From assembly GCA_019614645.1 (NCBI GenBank), contig JABWDB010000012.1:5394001-5458000 (forward strand): a stretch of 64,000 bases of DNA, read 5' to 3'. The position numbers and the translations under genes are program-made. Origin of the DNA: Stratiolaelaps scimitus (taxonomy: Eukaryota; Arthropoda; Arachnida; Mesostigmata; Laelapidae). Positions 8,812 to 22,195 of the stretch are shown here, one piece after another (the first letter of the stretch is position 1; every line of letters begins with the position of its first letter). Under the pieces are notes generated by a model. That model saw nothing but the letters and a program-made list of their open reading frames with translations, made no database searches and was not told the DNA's origin.

Positions 8812-9620
8812 ATGGTATGAACCACGATGGTATGGCTGCACGCAGTGCTTCGGCGAGACGATGGAGAGATCTCAAAAATAGCCTCTTGAGTGATTTGTCA
8901 GCTGAGGGAAGAAGCGCAAACGGCGGCAGATTGTTGTGGCGTTCATATTAATTGAATCTCGCGATACTCGCTATATCGCTGCCCTTTTTATTGTTATTGC
9001 TTCTGCTGCAAAGCGTTGAATTGTCTTGTGCCAGGTCAAATCGAGGCTCTACCTAACACATGCTGTATATAATGAGCGTCTTGCGTTTGTTCTGTTTCCA
9101 GCGTTCATTCACAGTTCTCGCTACACTTGCCGCTGTGGTGGTTGGCCTCGCTAGCGCGGGTCAGCTTGGCGCTCGACACCACGGAGCCGCTCGTAGCTAC
9201 GGAGGTTCAGGTGGAGGTGCTGGTGGCGCTGAGAACTACGGTCCCCCATCGCCGTACGAGTTCAGCTACAGTTCGCAGGATCCCGAAGGATCGCACAGCC
9301 GCAGTGAGAGCTCGGACGGCAAAACTGTTCGTGGTCACTACATGATCCAGTTGGCCGATGGATCGATGCGAAAGGTTGAATATCACGCTGACGAGCGCGG
9401 CTTCTATGCTCACGTCAAGACGAACGAACTCGGCACCGAATCGAAGAATCCGGCCGATGCTGTCTTCGAGTCGACGGCGCTTACTGGCGAACAGGCTGCT
9501 CTTCAATTCGGATCGAAGGGTGGCTCTCGCGGAAGTGGAAGCGGCGGCTTTGGCCGATCGGCTGGAGGTGCTGCTGGCCGCTCCGGGGGCTTCGGCGGAG
9601 GCGCTGCCGCATGGCAGTAA
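8812..9620 (+). CDS. RR-domain cuticle protein, gene 3 (join 8812..8814, 9102..9620)
   Basis: This gene encodes a secreted Rebers-Riddiford cuticle protein, 173 aa. Exon 1 supplies only the ATG, directly followed by the donor GTATGA. The intron is 287 nt (8815-9101, phase 0). Exon 2 opens with the same signal peptide as gene 2 (MRSFTVLATLAAVVVGLASA). The RR domain lies at about residues 52-112, with SYSSQDPEG before it as in gene 1, then KTNELGTESKNPAD and a Gly-rich tail ending AAAWQ. A second ATG with its own donor (ATG at 8827-8829, then GTATGG) lies 12 nt downstream and could be used instead. In that case the first ATG would become the minimal uORF ATG GTA TGA. Over the last 350 nt of exon 2 it differs from gene 1 at very few positions, although the 3' UTRs are unrelated. 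Confidence 0.9.
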
Positions 9621-9629
9621 TAGGTGCCA

Positions 9630-9652
9630 ATAATATATATTATATATATATT
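9630..9652. repeat. TA-rich palindromic run in the gene 3 3' UTR
   Basis: An alternating AT stretch, ATATATATTATATATATAT-like, starts just after the stop codon. It is absent from genes 1 and 2. Confidence 0.6.
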
Positions 9653-9810
9653 AGGACACACAACAACAACGAACAACACTCGCCAACTCGACACTAATTT
9701 ACCCACCCAACCCTAACCCCCTAGTTCTATGAGACTTGATCCTCTCTCTGTAAATATTGATATGTCTATAACTCTCTAGAGCTATTTATTCTAAAATAGT
9801 GTATACTTGT

Positions 9811-9816
9811 AATAAA
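9811..9816 (+). terminator. polyadenylation signal of cuticle gene 3
   Basis: An AATAAA lies 191 nt after the stop, in a 3' UTR unrelated to that of genes 1 and 2. Confidence 0.65.
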
Positions 9817-12800
9817 CTGATCCTGTACAAACGCAAAGTCACAGAGCTTCGTCATCACGCAATTTTCTAGTTCGCATCGGTTCTGAACACTCGGTTAAGG
9901 TCAGTGTGTTCACTGCCAAGGGTGAAGATGCTCAGGTTCGTCGAGGTGCTGAAGGACGTTCCGCTTTGGCGTAATACCTAAGCTTGTTATGCTGCTACGG
10001 GAAGCGAGCTTGGCTGTCGTGTATAGTGTCTGAATTCGTTGTAGTGTCGGTTTGCTTTGCCTGATCTCTGTCCGTCCTTGTGACTTTAAGTTGATCTTTC
10101 AGTTTCCGATATGCTAAGCACACGGGACACGTTGGGTTAGTCAGTGGTAACGTTGCCGTTCACTTGGTATATCGTATATCAGTACACCATCAGTGGAGAA
10201 GGACCAGTGATCTGAATATATAAAGGGGCCTTCAAAATGTCTCTAGTTGCTGCCCAGAATACTCTAGCAGGCGTGCCTCTAACTGTTCGTCGCTAGGCCG
10301 CTACTTCAAGGCTCCCCCCCAAGGCTGTTAGGGAATCAATGGGTTTATTTACCTCCATAGAGAGAGCCATAACGTCTCCGTTCAGCGCTTTAATGAAATC
10401 GTTAATTACTTGAGCTGTAATATCGTTCCTATTAAAAAGTTCCTCTTCACCAGACTTTCGACAACGGCAAACATCGAATAGTCGTTCAACAACAAAGCTC
10501 AATCATCGATTTCCCGTACAAAGAATCGTATCGACATCAAACACTCAATCAATGCTAGGTACAACTCCGCCCCGATCCTAACGTTGGCGGCTTAATGTGT
10601 CAGATGACCAGTTCTACTTCGACATCGGTAGGCGTCGCATCATCATAGCGTCACAAACGCATGTGGTTGGTAGCGAATTACCACGGATGTCATCACGCCG
10701 ACGCCGGTTGCACACCGAGGTCGACACAGTCCTAGTCTCTATTGTGCTTGTCTACGCTGCAGGGGCACCCTGCTAATCCCACCATGTTAGCCGCGGTGTC
10801 GAAAAAGATGATGGGGATGCTTAACAACGGCGGGAGCGAAAACACATTGAAGCTTACAGCTCCTCCTTCACTAGTCAGGTTTACGCCTGTGTTGTATTGC
10901 CCTGCGACAGGCAACGCACCTGGACACTCGGTAGGCGGCTCGACAGCACAATACTGTAACTAGAGTAATAGATAATATCATATGATGTGATTGGGATACA
11001 GCTCGTTTCGGAGACCTAACCCCTGCGTTAAGGACAATCGGCAGCCGTGGAATAGCGACAGTCAGCAGGGGCTGGGATAGCACTTCGTAGCAAGTAGGTT
11101 CCACAGTGTTCGATGTTTCCACACCTTGAGCAAAGTTCAAGTACCTATGATTGCGAGTCCCACAAGCCTTGTCCACTTATTCACTTTGGGCACTTCGGCA
11201 AAGCTGGCCGGGTTGGAAGAAACTGTCAACGCTAACTGACATCAGGTTATGGAGATAAAGTCGGTATGAAGAAGGTAGGGAACGCTCTTGCGGTGTGGAA
11301 GGACGGCATCATGAAGGAGTTCCCCCTTAGAAAATCGCGTTCTTTAAGGAGGAAACAATTAGAAGTAATGACACGAAATGTCAGATGTCCTGCCCGCTCA
11401 TCAATGTGTAGTAACAATAGAGGTTGTGTTCACCTGCAAGTCAGATCTGCAATTCAGACATGACGTAACTCTGACTCGTGACGTCCTCCTCGATGTCTGT
11501 CGCACTCGTCCGAAAAGAGGAACGACAATAAATCTACATGTAAGACACAGGAAAGTAATGGCCAGCGCACCCCGAGAGGGGCAGCGCCTCTGATCTTGTT
11601 TGAGTTTATATATATATATATTCGCGGAGAATATAATCGAAGAGCTCCCTCTTTTGTGAGTGGAACCTCCAAACATCACGGGGGGCTGTCCATCACGATA
11701 TGCAGAGCATGTGAACTTCGTTAGGCGTGGTACTTATTTGAACTAACACACACCGACCAACCAAGGGAAACCGACAACAGATCGATACGAAGCGCAATAT
11801 CAGATGATATTATCATGTTTCTGCAGAAAAAAAGGCTAAATAAGTTTCCACATGATCTGACTAAGGAAGCGGAGCGGACACCCCGTGGGGGTTTCATGGA
11901 ACGGGATGGCTGACAGCTCGAGCCTCATCATTACATAGCACACTATCACAGTTGAGCGTAAAATACTATGAAAAAAACTAGCAAAATACAAAATTGTGGA
12001 AAGTAAAATAACCCTTGTGCACAACTTGCGGCCGAGCGAAGCTCCCCTCCGATGGGCGAATGTGTGACCAACGAGTATGTCGGGCAAGCCTTCCTCGACC
12101 GGAATCATCCCATCATGATGCCTTCGTCCCCTTCAAAGGCTTATAGGAACATTCAATCGGGGCAAACCGCACTTCGTGGAGGCTTTCAATTAAACAAAAT
12201 GTTGGTGGTCTGTGTGTGTGTGAGGTTATTTATGTGTACTCAATTAATGGCCGAAGTAGCATTATTCATTCCGCTTCATTGAATAGTGCTCTCTCTCTCT
12301 CTTTCTCTCTGGAGATCATTTGTCCAAGAAGAGGTTTTGATTAACATTGATTGCTTGGTATAGGCAGTTGAAGTTCCGCTCGAGACATCGAACAAAATAG
12401 GATCCCCTCACATCCTAGCTGTCAGCTGGTGCCCCTCGGGTATTCAATACCACGGCATATATTCGTTCAATATAGGCTAAAATCAAGGTGGGTTAATGGC
12501 ACTTCAACATGCAGGTGGGTGAAATCATATTTTGCCCTTATGGAAAATGCTCCGATTTTCTCTAATAACAAATCTATTTACATTATTTTTATTGGCCTCC
12601 GTGAATCCGTCATAAAGATGACTTTCGAGCAACAAACAGGGGGGAGGAGAGGGGCTACGAAACCAAAGCCAGCAAACGAGCCTAGAAAGAATCGCCAGGC
12701 GAAATATTTTCCTGAAACTAGCATAGTTAATAATTACCAACGAAAGCCCTGGCGATATACATCCTCGCTTATTATATATATCAACGTATCCTTTAGTTGT

Positions 12801-14112
12801 TCTTTGTAAAAATCTATTGAGAGATTTGACGAGATATGTCTTGACCCTGAATATGTCCTGTTTTAGTGAATGTACCGCACTACCACTTAGCGCAACCAAT
12901 TATTCTCATCCATTCGTAAATGAAGACTGCTATTAGCTTTAAAGTTTTGTTTTTTCTTTTGTGTTCGATCTCTCTTTCGCTTTATTTCTCTTGTACAAGA
13001 AAGCTAAGAAAAGTCATAAAATTGTTTTTTTTTTCTATCTAATCATAGCTGCTCACTATATGACCGTCTATTAACCGTGAGCACATATCGTCATTCATAC
13101 TAAATCATTGTTGTGGATGGACTGTCCCCCGCCATAACAAATCCCCTCAGGATTGATAAGCGTGTTTGACAAGACCGCCGCTAGGCTGCGAAGATCGGTG
13201 TCATCCCAGCGTCATGACACTACTAAACATGTTTCGTCACACGGGACTAGCACGATATCCTTGGTCGGGGCGGGGGTGTTGGTAGCCATGTCTAGCGACG
13301 AAGATGATGATTATCTTAAGAGCCAATTGTACGGGCGCGCTGGCAAACGTAGATGAACAAGCTACATGCGGCAATTTCGAGTTGACTTAAGCGAAAACCT
13401 GTTCAACGGGGGGGGGGATGACACGGTGACACACCCAGGCTTCGACCTGTCAAACCGTCATAAGCTCTCTTGAGTACTCCCTGTTATGAGTGTGATGTCA
13501 ACATATGTTTACACTGGTGACGATATGCTTTGTAAGGTTGACACTGACAATAGTTGTACGCGCACTGCTTACTAGGTATTTTGGCCGTAGCACATAACAT
13601 ACTGGATGTAGTGCGATAATCGTTCAGAGTATCTTGGCGCTGCTACCACACATAATTACGTATGTGGGAGCCGCCGCTACTCTCGTAATTATTTAGCAAT
13701 TACTGAGAAGACTGTGTGAATTCGAACCTCTTCACTAGAAATATATGAACTGTCAGCACAGTATTGGTACTGATAATAGGTTTCAAAAGGGATGAATCAT
13801 TTTGTATTTCAGACACTGACGCTACAATAATAATAATAGTAATCAGATATAATGATAATAATAACCTTAGAACAATTGACCCATCTATATTGTGTAATAT
13901 TTTGCTCGAGTATTTATTACTTTGTTTATGTATTTTGGGTTATGTAGGCTGGGGCCATAATGGGAAATGGCGTTGTACAATTCCAAATGATGAAAAATAC
14001 CGAATGTCCTACCGATGGTTGATGATAGATTTATTTTCGTGAATCGAAAAATTGTAGCAAATCGCTATGATCGAGTTGATTTAAAATACCAAGGGAAGGG
14101 CACCTGTATATG

Positions 14113-14151
<39 letters not shown>

Positions 14152-17100
14152 GAGCATACGTATTTTATATTTAGATTTTAAATTTTTCAAATCCCATGGT
14201 ATGACCTTTTTTTAATAGCAACACAAATGATCTGCCTTTGCAATATCAAAAGTGTGTTGATTTCACGGATGGCTACCCCCTTTATTAAAATAAAGCATCT
14301 TTTGATTTACGAAAAAAAAAAGTACTCATATCGCTTTCTAGAGCTGACAATTAACAACACAATTAGCATACGTTTCACGATATTTTAAATAGCAAAAAAC
14401 CGCAAGCATGATTTTAAACAACATCTGTTGTGATTACATTCGTATCAAGTTCTTAAGCGTGTTTTTGCTGTTCAACGAGTCATTCGGTCCATCGAGACAG
14501 GACATCACATCGGCGTCATTTCTCGTCGCTGTGTGACTGTTATCGCGTTGACTAGCCTCGTCTGTAAGCGGACACGTGGGCCACGAGATGACGAGCCTGT
14601 CGACCCGCTCGGCACTTCGTTGACCGTGATCGACGAAGGTGACGTCAGATTGTTGGAAAACAAGTGCGGAATTCCCTCTTCGTGAAATTCACTGTAATCC
14701 CTACAAAGACCTCTTGATGTCTTGTCAAACGGTAGCCGCACGAGATACGAGGATACGCCCTGGAGGAAGGCTTATGGAGATCACACAAACGGTAGCGTCT
14801 TCGACTGTGGGGGGGTGGTTCTCGAGCTAACTGGTTTCGTTCTTAATGTTAGGGCAAAATGCCGCCCCTAACAGTAATAACACTGAGAGGAGCACTTTCA
14901 ATAATAAATCAGAAAAAAATGCTTCTATTTATATTATATTTATAGGTTTCCCAATATTATAGCGCCGAAGTTAGCGAAACTGAAAAGTCGTCGAAGCGGT
15001 TGCGTGACACAAGTTGTCCATTGTTGTCTGTCTCACCAGGTTGATTATGATGCGAGCAAAATAGAATTTAGATTCTCTTGTATATTACTGTATTTTCGCA
15101 TGAAATTAAGAAAAGGATCATCCGAGCCTGGTATTAGATAATGAAGCTTATTTAACAAATAATATACACGTAGGTCTATTCTATGGTGTTCTACATTTAG
15201 AACACCAAAATAAATTTTATTCGTCATTCCACTCTTGATTAGCTCAAAGTTAGTATCGGTATAACCATTAAACGAATTAAACACTTTTCAATTTATCATA
15301 CACGAATGTAGGTAGCACCTAGCCACTGCCTTCATTAAAATTATATTTTAATTATAATATAAAACGCGTTATTTTGAGTGCATGTGCATTTGGGTCCAGT
15401 GGAAGATCATTGTAAACGTCTACGACGATACATTACAGCACCGGACTAATAACGATAATTAAACTAAAAATTATCTACATTATTTCTGTGTTGCAATTTG
15501 ATATACTTTTTTCATTTAGAACACGTGCCCCTTTTAGCACGTCAGTGCCCCATGGGTATGCGACTTAAACGATATTCCATTAAAGGTTTAAAGGTTTTCG
15601 GGGCTGACTTTCAGCCAACATTTAACGTCCACGGTACCGCGATATTTCAGGATATTCCACGATATTCCATTGGCGATAACTGTCAGCATAGATTCAATCA
15701 ATTGGATTATGTGTACAACTTGATACACGGCTGTGCTTATGGATGAAAGTTCTCATACGCGACCTGAGTGAGTCGCGGGCCAAACGGCGGTTGAAGCTGA
15801 TTAAATTCCCGTCCGGACCACGCAGCCCATGTAGTCCACTCTGGACCTTGAGATAAAGGTACTCGTCTGTTCTGCTGGATGTTGAATTCACGCTGGGCAC
15901 AGCCGCAAGCACGGTGCGCTGAGTATTTTAGGTTTGCATGACACACGCGCGCTACGTAAATGTGAAGTTCTGTAGCAATTTATCGAAGGATTCGATAGGT
16001 TCGAATGCATAATTCAGAGGTTCAAATTTAATTTTTAACATAGGCATTCGCTTGATTGGTCATACGAGAATGTGGATTGACGAAGAGTGTTTTACCGAAC
16101 ACGTCCATTAGATTGACTTAAGGTAAATTTAATTTTGAAATAAAATAATAAATATAAATAAAATCTAATATAATTAGCTAGATCACACAGTATCATTAAG
16201 ATTGATTAAGGATTTCTAAGCGGATGGCTAGGTGAACAAGAATATATGAGATTTGTTTATGATGTTTGTTTAAGGCAATACGAGATTTGTTTAAATTCTA
16301 TCACATATGAAATTATGCTGCTTCGTCCATCCTCGATCGGCATCGCAAATGGCCGATTTGTTTTTAATACATTTTTTCTACTGGTCTTACTTAGTGAGCG
16401 ATATTTATTACATAGCTTTTGCGACTGTCAGACATGACTCTGATCAACATAGCAGCGACACTCCGTGGATCTTTTTCAAACGCCGTTTCAATTGATGCAC
16501 TTATTTGACTTTTGGCTCCGATTGGACACCCCGTCACTGGTAGTATATATATATAATATATATATATACTATCTAGCCTCTCTGTGCTGCTTCGATTACT
16601 GAGCTTAGCGGACTCTAGGGTGATACATGGGGCGTACGGTTACGTGTGAGGTAGCTAGTCGTGTCGGTACCGTTAGATAGTGCTGTGTTCTATACGTTCT
16701 TCGTCTGAAGAGGCACCGCCCTTTGATCCCTGCTGCGTCTAAAGGTGCAGAGGGACTTCCTATTATTCTGGTGGCACACCGCACAATTCGCAGGGCGGAA
16801 CCCCAAGACCGTTCCGACGAGCCGCCGCATTGACCGTGGTATTGCTGAGCGAGCGTTACGATACCAGCGTTAGGGTGCCATGGAATCGAGTCAGCTGGGT
16901 TGTTGGCCGGGAGTCAAACGTCTAATTTGTGCACTAATTTATTTTTGGTCTGTTGCCGTCACGAGTTTGTCGCCCTTGTTTTTATTGGCGTTATTGAACA
17001 ACAACAACGACGACGATTTAATTGATGAGGGTTCACGACCACTCGTGACGTGTGCCACCGAGTTAATGTACTTTCTTTCGGTAGGAGAGAGAGTGATAGT

Positions 17101-17438
17101 GTAGGCTCACTTGTTGAGAGCCCTTCCGCAGATGTTGTTCACATACACAATCGGTGATACGCATCGATATCGTATTGCCGTTCCTCGGCTCTGTAAGATA
17201 GTACTCAACAGTTAACCTTATTCTGTGTTCTTGTGGAGCAGGGAATCGCTGTACGAACTATCGATTTTATTTGTCGTGTTTTTTTGACCAAACGTACGTC
17301 ACATACAAGATGTAATATACACTCGTTACTTTAACTCCTGAAAGCTACAATAGTGGTAGTATTTTAAGTTTCTGCTTACTAAATGCTACTAAACATACGA
17401 CTTTAAAATCAGCCAAGCGAAGAAACATGATTTTATAA

Positions 17439-17462
17439 CAAAACGTCACAAACGACGTTTTG
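17439..17462. repeat. short perfect inverted repeat
   Basis: CAAAACGTC and GACGTTTTG are separated by ACAAAC. No surrounding gene is seen, and the function is unknown. Confidence 0.5.
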
Positions 17463-18571
17463 GTAATGAATTAAAAAAATAATTAACGCCACACTGAGAG
17501 CTCTTCAGGCAAAACACTGAGAGCTCTTACTGTTTATTGTTTTATCCATTTCACTGTTGTACTATGTTACTTGGTGCCTAGGTACGTTGAACACAATCCC
17601 GTTTTCCGTGTGAACACAAGACCGTGTGAATAAATGGTGAACTGTATAGATTATCCCATGGTTGTATACTGGGATAGCCCTTGCCATTGGCTGTGATCTT
17701 ATGCTACTGACATTCATGGGGTTCTTTCAGCTCGAGTTATTTTAGTTGCGTCTGTCGCTTTGTTCGAGGGACCGACGGCATCAGCACAGCTTTTTACATC
17801 TGAATTTCGAACAAGCGGAAAACAAGACAAAGATGTAGCACTTATCATACTTAAAATGAGAACAGCCCAGCCTTGAGAAGCCAAAAAAAACCGATCACGA
17901 GTAGCCTAGCCTGTGTAGCACTAGAGTTGACTGAACGCCGAGCCCCGAAAGGCTGAGAGAGGCGGGAAGGTCAAGCCTTTAACAACTCTGTAATGAGAAT
18001 TGTTACCCAGAATTTCTCCTCTGCAGGAGGCAGATATCTCTCGTTTTTTTGTGTCACGCGAATGAACCAACGAGCGAGCTGACGAGGCAAGGTTAGGCTA
18101 GGTTGACCTGTTGTTTCAGTGAGCAGGTCTGTTTTTTAACGACGACGTCGATAGGAGATTAGTTCGTGAACAGATGTCTTCGTCCGATATCTTTGTTTCA
18201 CTTTGTATGAACAAACCAAAGGGCGAACGCTACTCCGTGTTTCATCGTCTACACTAAAGCTCATCGGCCACTGTATCCGAGACAACGTCGTCATCCTCCT
18301 GAGAAGGAATCAAGCAAACGTGTGCACAGTCTCGGTCAGACAGAGATCCCAGTGGCATCGAAGCTACACAGCGGTACCGAGCTCTGGTGTTCAAAGTCAA
18401 TTGAGGGTCAGTTAAAAGGACAACAAGTCAGAGGAACGAGATTGAAGAATGGGTGCGGGTATAGGGTCACCCCGATGCAGTGGAACAATATGAACTAGAA
18501 CGCCAGCCTCATGAGGCGCACGATGAAGGAGAGTTTTTAGAGTCAAGCTGAGATGGGTCACGTCCCCTAAT

Positions 18572-18595
18572 ACTCAGCGCGTCGAAGCGCTGAGT
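18572..18595. repeat. short perfect inverted repeat, GC-rich stem
   Basis: ACTCAGCGC and GCGCTGAGT form a perfect 9-bp stem around the loop GTCGAA. There is no U-run or gene next to it that would make it a known signal. Confidence 0.55.
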
Positions 18596-20116
18596 GATAT
18601 GGGCGTGCGGCAACATGACCCCTTTAGAAGAAATAATAACGGTCATTAGCGTATGCCTGGAAGAACAGCGGCTTTCATTTCCTTAGGCGAGAACATCTCG
18701 TCTCTGCCATGACAAGATCGACAATAATTGTGCTTCGCTTACAAAGCATTGGAGGTTCTCATTTTGGAAGTCGTCTTGCTCCCTTCTCAACCATTGCAAC
18801 TTGCTCATCGTAAGCGCTACGTTTAGAATATCTCGGAGAAGTTTTATCTATCATAACGATAGATTTGTAACTAATTCAAGCTGCCAAGTCATAATGGCTA
18901 GTTATTCTGAAAGCATGCTTTTCTACCACAATACAGTCGCTGTGTGGCACGGACGCACGCCGTTTTTCGGTTGCCAGATGCATCGAGGGGCTTGTCTCAC
19001 GCGATATGTACGTGTCGAGTTTGAGAGTCGACACCGTCGGAAGGGAACAGATAACAGAAACCCATGAGAACTATGAGCAAAACAATGCGACCGAAGTAGC
19101 GGTGTCACAAATTGTCCAAGACCTTTGGGGGTCACCTCCAGCTAAATATGATCGAGTGGCGCGCTTCCGAGTTTGAAACGGAAGATCAGTGAATCCTCGA
19201 TGGACATGTCAAGTCTATTGGTTCGGTATTGGCCTGATGCACTCGAACAGCCGATCTGCAGGCGATCTGATTTTTTTTCGAAGAGAACGTCTGGGCATGA
19301 TGGGCTGATTCTCAAGACTCTCCCGTTCGTTCTCGGACGCGAGCGATGCCGATAGCTCGCTCGACGGCCAAGACACTGCTGAAGTCGGTAACAACTCACC
19401 AGTTGGTTTAGCCGTGTATGTCCTTTGGCCAGTAGGATATCTCCTACCCTCTAATGCCTATCCAACGTCTTACTGCCATCGTCCGTCTTCGATGTTCTCT
19501 CAATCTCCCAGACTCCGTATAATATCTGTCTGCTTTTCGCTCTCGTTTTCAAACTCTCATACGCAGCGAGCGGTGCGTGCGATCGCTCACTCGCGAAGGC
19601 TTTCGAAACTTCGACGGGCGGACTTCAGAATCAGAGGAACAGGAAGCATCGTCAGCAGGAGCGCAATCTTCATCGAAGCCGCCACCGCCACCGCCGCCGC
19701 CACCGACGACGACGAGTCCAACTGGGCGCGTCTGTAGTGGGGGTGCCCTCGTAGAGCTGGAACTCTCTTGTCAGCCACCTCCTACGAAGCTCACTCCCGT
19801 TGCAGCGTCAACAGTGAGCAGCAGCGACACACGGGGGTCCCTGTAGCCTGTCAAAAATGATCGACTCACTCGAAGCGGTGAAGGGAGGAAGAGTCGGCGG
19901 TGGCCAGCTCGGTGGCTCGGTCAAGAATCGAGACAGTTCTGCCAGACTAGGCTGAGTGGGAGACCCTGCTCATTCTTGAGTGCGTTCATTCTTGACGCCG
20001 GCCGGCGCTGCCTTGAACCGATTCGGTCGCAGGGCCAGCGCCGCTGGACGCTGCGAGTCCAGTGTCGTCCAACAGACGCACGCCGAATTTCGACCACTTG
20101 CTAGACCTGAGTCCAC

Positions 20117-20142
20117 ATATATATATATATATATATATATAT
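20117..20142. repeat. (AT)n microsatellite
   Basis: About 13 uninterrupted AT units. Confidence 0.9.
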
Positions 20143-20656
20143 TTGTATGTGTGTGTTTGCACGCACGTTATACACCTTGGGGTGAGGCTTGATCTTGATC
20201 GAGGATATCCAGAAGCAGCGAGAGCAGAGCGGACGACGAAGCGTATCGATACCTCTCTATCGCTGTTCGGCGCTATCCATAGGAAAGAGTAGAGTAAAAA
20301 AAAAGATGATCGTTTTTCATACAACGTGAATGCAAGCAAAGAGGGAAGCAGATCTATAGTGGCCCGAGTTCACTTTTTCTCGGAGTGTGCTAGCTGCCGT
20401 GAGGCAGGTCGATGCAGCGCTGGACAGTGTCGTGTGATTGAGGAGATGGGTGATTCTTAAAGTGATCCTGCTAAAAATGGAAGAGAAAATCGCAACGGGT
20501 TTGGCCGCGGTTGTTGGCAACGCGGTGCGCAAACTTGACCATTACGTTGATAGGCAGATGGGCGCGTCGCCTTTAAACGCATCTAGGTGCGTATTTGTCG
20601 TGGAAGAGTGGCACGATTAGACGATGGTATACAAGCGTATACATTACCGAATTAGA

Positions 20657-20658
<2 letters not shown>

Positions 20659-20715
<57 letters not shown>
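20659..20715. repeat. (AT)28 microsatellite, longest in the window
   Basis: An uninterrupted run of 57 bases of alternating A and T. Confidence 0.95.
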
Positions 20716-20716
<1 letters not shown>

Positions 20717-22157
20717 CCGGTTTCGTATAGGTAAATGCCCGTTTATTAAATGAACGAGGAACCATCGAGTATCTTTGTATCAGTTTTTTACCTTTATGAC
20801 CAAATTTCAAAAAGGTTAGCTTAATTGAAAACGCAGATTTTAATGAAAATATTAATCTGTTTCCAATCGACCCTCTCAATTCTGAGTCTAGGGCTACCTA
20901 ACACACGGCGTCAGTGTAAGCGGAAGCGGCCAATGACGATAAACGCCCCCTGTATCTGCATGGCTCTCATACATTTATAGAATAAATATATTACAGTAGT
21001 CTATATGACCACCTAGGTAATGACGACCTACGATAATCTAGGGCGACCTAAAAGCGTTCTCAACGTTAAAACAACTTGGTTGTAAATGTGTTGTGCCAAT
21101 ATGCAAATATATTGTGTTTTACTCAGTAATGGCTTTTGAATAGACGAGAAAATCGGTTTGACACTATGTTCTCGTGCTGCGGAACATTTCCTTATTATTA
21201 TTATTAAACATTTTTACTATTTTTATTTGTTACGAGGACTTAAGCTACGATCGTACAACTGCCGTCCCGTCAATAAACGTCCCTCAATGAATGACTACGT
21301 AACCAAACGTGCTTTTGCAGTGCTCTATTGTTTTTAGCTTTCGACGCCGTCGGCAGCCTCACATCGACACGAAAACTCAACTAGGATGGAAGAGCAGGTA
21401 CTAATGAACGAATGCTGCAGAAACGCTTACAAATCAAAAGGGCCATTGCTAGCCGGACACCTATTCATTATCCGGCTCAAGACAGCACAGCGTATTCGAG
21501 CTGGCACCGAAACTCCGATACGAGCTGGCACTCTGTCAACGAGCGACTCACAGGGCCACTTAACCCTGGCCACCGTCCGTCATCCAGCGACCTCCGTGAC
21601 ATCGTCCCGCTTTATGTAGACGGTCACCCGCTTTATTATTCGACGGTCACCCGGCAACTGGCCGTTTTGCATGCTCTTCATTCCGTTTGTGCCTTCTCAT
21701 CATCGCAACAGGTTTCAAGTGCTTTCACCGTCGCGTCGTTCAGATCAGACATTGCGGCCATGCTGTTTGCCACATCTCTTGTACCTTCGGACGGCTTGGA
21801 ACGGCCTCTTGGCCCAGCTAGCCGTGAATGATTTGAAGATAGTCCTCGACACGTTCTCATCGTTCTCGACATTCGCGGCCATTGTCTGGCCGTGAGTGTC
21901 TGCGTCTATTGCAGGGTCATCCTCATTCAGCCATTCTATATCTAGCCATTTATTTAAGCGTGAACGAACTAGACGAAGCAGGCGGAGCGGCGGCGATACA
22001 GCCGCCACTGCGTACGCTCGTGGGCGCCGATCGGAACATCAGAGCGATATGACTGAACTTAATGAAGTGTGGCTAATACCATTGAAAGGTGCGGCCCAAC
22101 CCGGTGTCGTCCTGCGCGTCGTGCATTGCATGTAGAAACGCTTGTGGACAGAAACAG

Positions 22158-22195
<38 letters not shown>
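22158..22195. repeat. compound (TA)n(GA)n microsatellite
   Basis: About 20 bases of TA alternation run directly into about 17 bases of GA alternation. Confidence 0.9.

Larger units (their letters stand above)
9840..19000. other. gene-poor AT-rich region
   Basis: About 9 kb without a gene I can support. ORFs are short and lack family motifs. The region contains AT microsatellites (14117-14147, 16543-16570), a TATATAAA at 10217-10224 close to a 19-codon ORF starting at 10237, a small direct repeat ACTGAGAGCTCTT near 17494 and 17516, and two strong short hairpins (17439-17462 and 18572-18595). Confidence 0.5.

Noticed and set aside
19577..19846. Ser/Glu-rich and poly-proline ORF
   Set aside because: Could be an exon, but no splice context or homology; the proline run comes from a CCG/CCA repeat.
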